8,407 bases of DNA from Gammaproteobacteria bacterium (GTDB lineage Bacteria > Pseudomonadota > Gammaproteobacteria > Thiohalomonadales > Thiohalomonadaceae), in assembly GCA_026193675.1 (NCBI GenBank), contig JAPHSO010000007.1, forward strand, positions 1 to 8,407, in the 5' to 3' direction. Position 1 is the first letter of the stretch. Each line of letters starts with the position of its first letter. This document shows positions 6,873-8,407 of this stretch, piece by piece. The notes under the pieces were generated by a model. It had not been told where the DNA came from and did no database searches. It saw only the letters and a list, made by a program, of their open reading frames with translations. The translations under genes and the position numbers were made by a program.

Positions 6873-6900
6873 CTGACTTCCTCATACTCTATGATAAAAT
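6873..6900 (+). promoter_or_regulatory. Candidate sigma70 promoter for mscS (extended -10)
   Basis: CTGACT (6873-6878; 4 of 6 to TTGACA) is followed after 16 bases by TAAAAT (6895-6900; 5 of 6). It has an upstream TGa, giving TGATAAAAT, the same kind of extended -10 as seen before fimX. An overlapping TATGAT at 6890-6895 with CTGACT at 6869-6874 is a poorer alternative (15-base spacer). The start would be about 30 bases before the ATG. Confidence 0.5.
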
Positions 6901-6936
6901 GGCCGACAGTTTTTTTAGGCTTTTAAGAGAGAGTTA

Positions 6937-7749
6937 ATGATGGAAGAGATGATTGAAACAGGTCGACAACTGGCCATCGATTACGGGCTAAATCTTATCC
7001 TGGCTATCCTCACCTATGTTGTGGGTAAGTGGGTCGCCAAAATTCTTAAAAAGACTGTCGTTAAGGTGATGACTCGCGCCAAGACTGACGCAATATTGAT
7101 CACCTTTACATCAAATCTTGTCTACGCTGCGCTGATTGTATTTGTGGTTATTGCAGCCCTTGGCCAACTCGGAGTTCAAACCACCTCCTTCATCGCAATT
7201 ATCGGTGCCGCAGGTCTTGCAGTTGGACTGGCCCTTCAAGGTTCACTCTCAAACTTTGCAGCTGGCGTACTGATGATTATTTTCCGCCCCTTCAAAGTGG
7301 GTGATTTTATCGAAGCCGGCGGTGCATCAGGGGTTGTTGAGGGTATCGATATTTTCACCACACTGATTCGAACCGGTGATAATAAGGTTATCTTTATCCC
7401 GAATGGGAGCATCATGAGTGGCAATATTGTGAACTACTCTGCCAAAGAGACCCGTCGTATCGATATGGTTGTTGGTATCGGATATGACGCCGACATCAAA
7501 AAGGCCAAAGATATTCTGACAGAGATTGTGAATAATGATGAGCGCATTCTAAAAGATCCAGCCGTCACCATTGGTGTCTCTGAGCTGGCCGATAGCAGCG
7601 TCAATATTGTCCTGCGCCCCTGGGTAAAAAGTGGCGACTACTGGGGTGTTCACTTCGATCTGAATGAGACGATTAAGAACCGCTTTGATGAAGCCTCAAT
7701 TAGCATCCCCTATCCACAGCGCGACATTCATCTATTCAACCACGAATAG
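6937..7749 (+). CDS. mscS: Small-conductance mechanosensitive channel MscS
   Basis: Inner-membrane heptameric channel that opens under membrane tension and releases solutes during hypo-osmotic shock. Length 270 residues against 286 in E. coli; the N-terminus is slightly shorter. TM1 about 17-38, TM2 about 56-78, and pore helix TM3 about 84-117 with the signature GAAGLAVGLALQGSLSNFAA (90-109), the Gly/Ala-packed pore-lining segment. The beta domain follows (FRPFKVGDFIEAGG, then VIFIPNGSI and NYS) and the C-terminal alpha/beta domain ends in ISIPYPQRDIHL. Two adjacent ATG codons (6937, 6940) share the purine-rich GAGAGAG at 6927-6933; the second gives the better spacing. It stands alone with its own promoter and converges on parC. 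No key residues appear to be missing. Confidence 0.96.
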   Translation: MMEEMIETGRQLAIDYGLNLILAILTYVVGKWVAKILKKTVVKVMTRAKTDAILITFTSNLVYAALIVFVVIAALGQLGVQTTSFIAIIGAAGLAVGLALQGSLSNFAAGVLMIIFRPFKVGDFIEAGGASGVVEGIDIFTTLIRTGDNKVIFIPNGSIMSGNIVNYSAKETRRIDMVVGIGYDADIKKAKDILTEIVNNDERILKDPAVTIGVSELADSSVNIVLRPWVKSGDYWGVHFDLNETIKNRFDEASISIPYPQRDIHLFNHE

Positions 7750-7751
7750 AG

Positions 7752-7797
7752 AGACGATGGGCAGGTCCTGAAACTATTTCAGGATCTGTTCATCTCT
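7752..7797. terminator. Long hairpin between convergent mscS and parC, probable bidirectional terminator
   Basis: The core stem pairs 7762-7773 with 7777-7788 (12 pairs, one G-U) around loop CTA. Pairing continues outward through 7756-7761 with 7789-7794 and, past a bulged C7755, 7752-7754 with 7795-7797, giving 21 pairs in all. It fills almost the whole gap between the two stop codons. No T-run follows on either strand, so it is not a classic intrinsic terminator; it may protect 3' ends or block convergent transcription. Confidence 0.6.
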
Positions 7798-7804
7798 AGG
7801 AAAA

Positions 7805-8407
7805 CTACTCAGCTGTAATGCTATCGACACGCTGGAAACCGCGTGGCAATTTGTTACCTCTACGACCCCGCTCCCCTTGATAGTGATCAAGGTCAGCCCG
7901 CTTCAAAGTGATGTGTCGCTTACCCGAATAGAGGGTCAGGTTCTGTTCTGCGGATAGTACCGTCATCCCAACCACAAACTCCTCCCGCGTTGCGACACGG
8001 GCAGATGGAATGCTAATAATCTTATTCCCCTTTCCCCGTCCCATTTGTGGCAGATCTTTAATTGGGAAGAGCAGCAGACGTCCCTCGTTAGTGACTGCTG
8101 CAACGCGATCATTATCATAATCGGCTACGGGGATAGGGGCGATCAACTTAGCGCCATTGGATAGCTTAACAACCGCCTTACCCGCCTTGTTTCGACTCTG
8201 TAGCTCCCCCACTTTTGACACAAATCCATAACCGGCATCCGAGCTCATCAACAGCAACTCATCATCTTTGCCCATCACAACAGAGACAAAAGAGGCGCCC
8301 GCTATTGGATTCACCCGTCCGGAGATCGGCTCTCCCTGTCCTCTAGCTGAAGGGAGCGTGTGAGCAGCGATCGAATAGGAACGCCCGGTTGAGTCGATAA
8401 AGATGGC
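7805..8407 (-). CDS. parC: DNA topoisomerase IV subunit A (ParC), C-terminal 200 residues, truncated by window edge
   Basis: ParC is the DNA-cleaving subunit of topoisomerase IV, which unlinks daughter chromosomes together with ParE. The frame is open from the TAG at 7805-7807 to the right edge, so the catalytic N-terminal part lies outside. Visible landmarks, in protein order, are FIDSTGRSY, LPSARGQGEP, SSDAGYGF, RNKAGKA, GRLLLFPIKDLPQMGRGKGNKI, IPSA and GERGRRGNKLPRGFQRVD. All match the C-terminal beta-pinwheel region of gammaproteobacterial ParC, which guides substrate choice. GyrA is excluded because the canonical GyrA-box (QRRGGKG) is absent and the order of motifs follows ParC. The protein ends shortly after the last blade (DSITAE), a little shorter than in E. 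coli. A GTG at 8314 is internal (a Val codon), not a start. Confidence 0.95.
   Translation of the reverse strand, partial: AIFIDSTGRSYSIAAHTLPSARGQGEPISGRVNPIAGASFVSVVMGKDDELLLMSSDAGYGFVSKVGELQSRNKAGKAVVKLSNGAKLIAPIPVADYDNDRVAAVTNEGRLLLFPIKDLPQMGRGKGNKIISIPSARVATREEFVVGMTVLSAEQNLTLYSGKRHITLKRADLDHYQGERGRRGNKLPRGFQRVDSITAE

Noticed and set aside
8312..8314. GTG as the start of a short 169-residue gene on the - strand
   Set aside because: The frame continues to the window edge with clear ParC sequence (LPSARGQGEP, DSTGRSY), so this is internal to parC.
1..8407. Mobile element, CRISPR, toxin-antitoxin or defence system
   Set aside because: No transposase, integrase, spaced direct repeats, terminal inverted repeats or small paired toxin-antitoxin genes were seen; all seven genes fit core or envelope functions.

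Overview
The window is a compact stretch of bacterial chromosome with seven genes. The gene content points to a gammaproteobacterium: an EpmB-type EF-P lysyl-lysine aminomutase, a FimX-like c-di-GMP receptor, HtpX, and ParC with a gammaproteobacterial-type C-terminal end. Base composition is moderate and codon use looks ordinary. There are no tRNA or rRNA genes, insertion sequences, CRISPR arrays or phage genes, so this looks like core chromosome rather than an island. I cannot name the genus.

Layout, left to right. (1) 1-973, + strand: epmB, lacking about 17 N-terminal residues beyond the left edge. (2) 1025-3100, + strand: a 691-residue receiver-PAS-GGDEF-EAL protein whose catalytic motifs are nearly all eroded, in the manner of Pseudomonas FimX. 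(3) 3114-3992, - strand: htpX, tail to tail with fimX and only 13 bases apart. (4) 3993-4179: a divergent control region with a possible heat-shock promoter for htpX and CRP-like half-sites facing the next gene. (5) 4180-5766, + strand: a membrane-bound class III adenylate cyclase with an intact active site. (6) 5763-6812, + strand: a TPR-like lipoprotein that overlaps the cyclase stop codon by ATGA. (7) 6937-7749, + strand: an MscS-type mechanosensitive channel with its own promoter. (8) 7752-7797: a long near-perfect hairpin. (9) 7805-8407, - strand: the C-terminal 200 residues of ParC, continuing past the right edge.

The most interesting part is the cluster of envelope and second-messenger functions. 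It holds a c-di-GMP receptor-type protein linked in pseudomonads to type IV pili, a transmembrane cAMP-producing enzyme translationally coupled to a probable outer-membrane lipoprotein, a membrane quality-control protease and an osmotic safety valve. From memory, fimX and parC also lie a few genes apart in Pseudomonas aeruginosa (PA4959 and PA4964), which supports the FimX call. The cyclase-lipoprotein pair is the best candidate for an undescribed system: a sensor cyclase that may be tuned by a partner on the other side of the periplasm. That functional link is inference; the sequence shows only the domains, the overlap and the lipobox.
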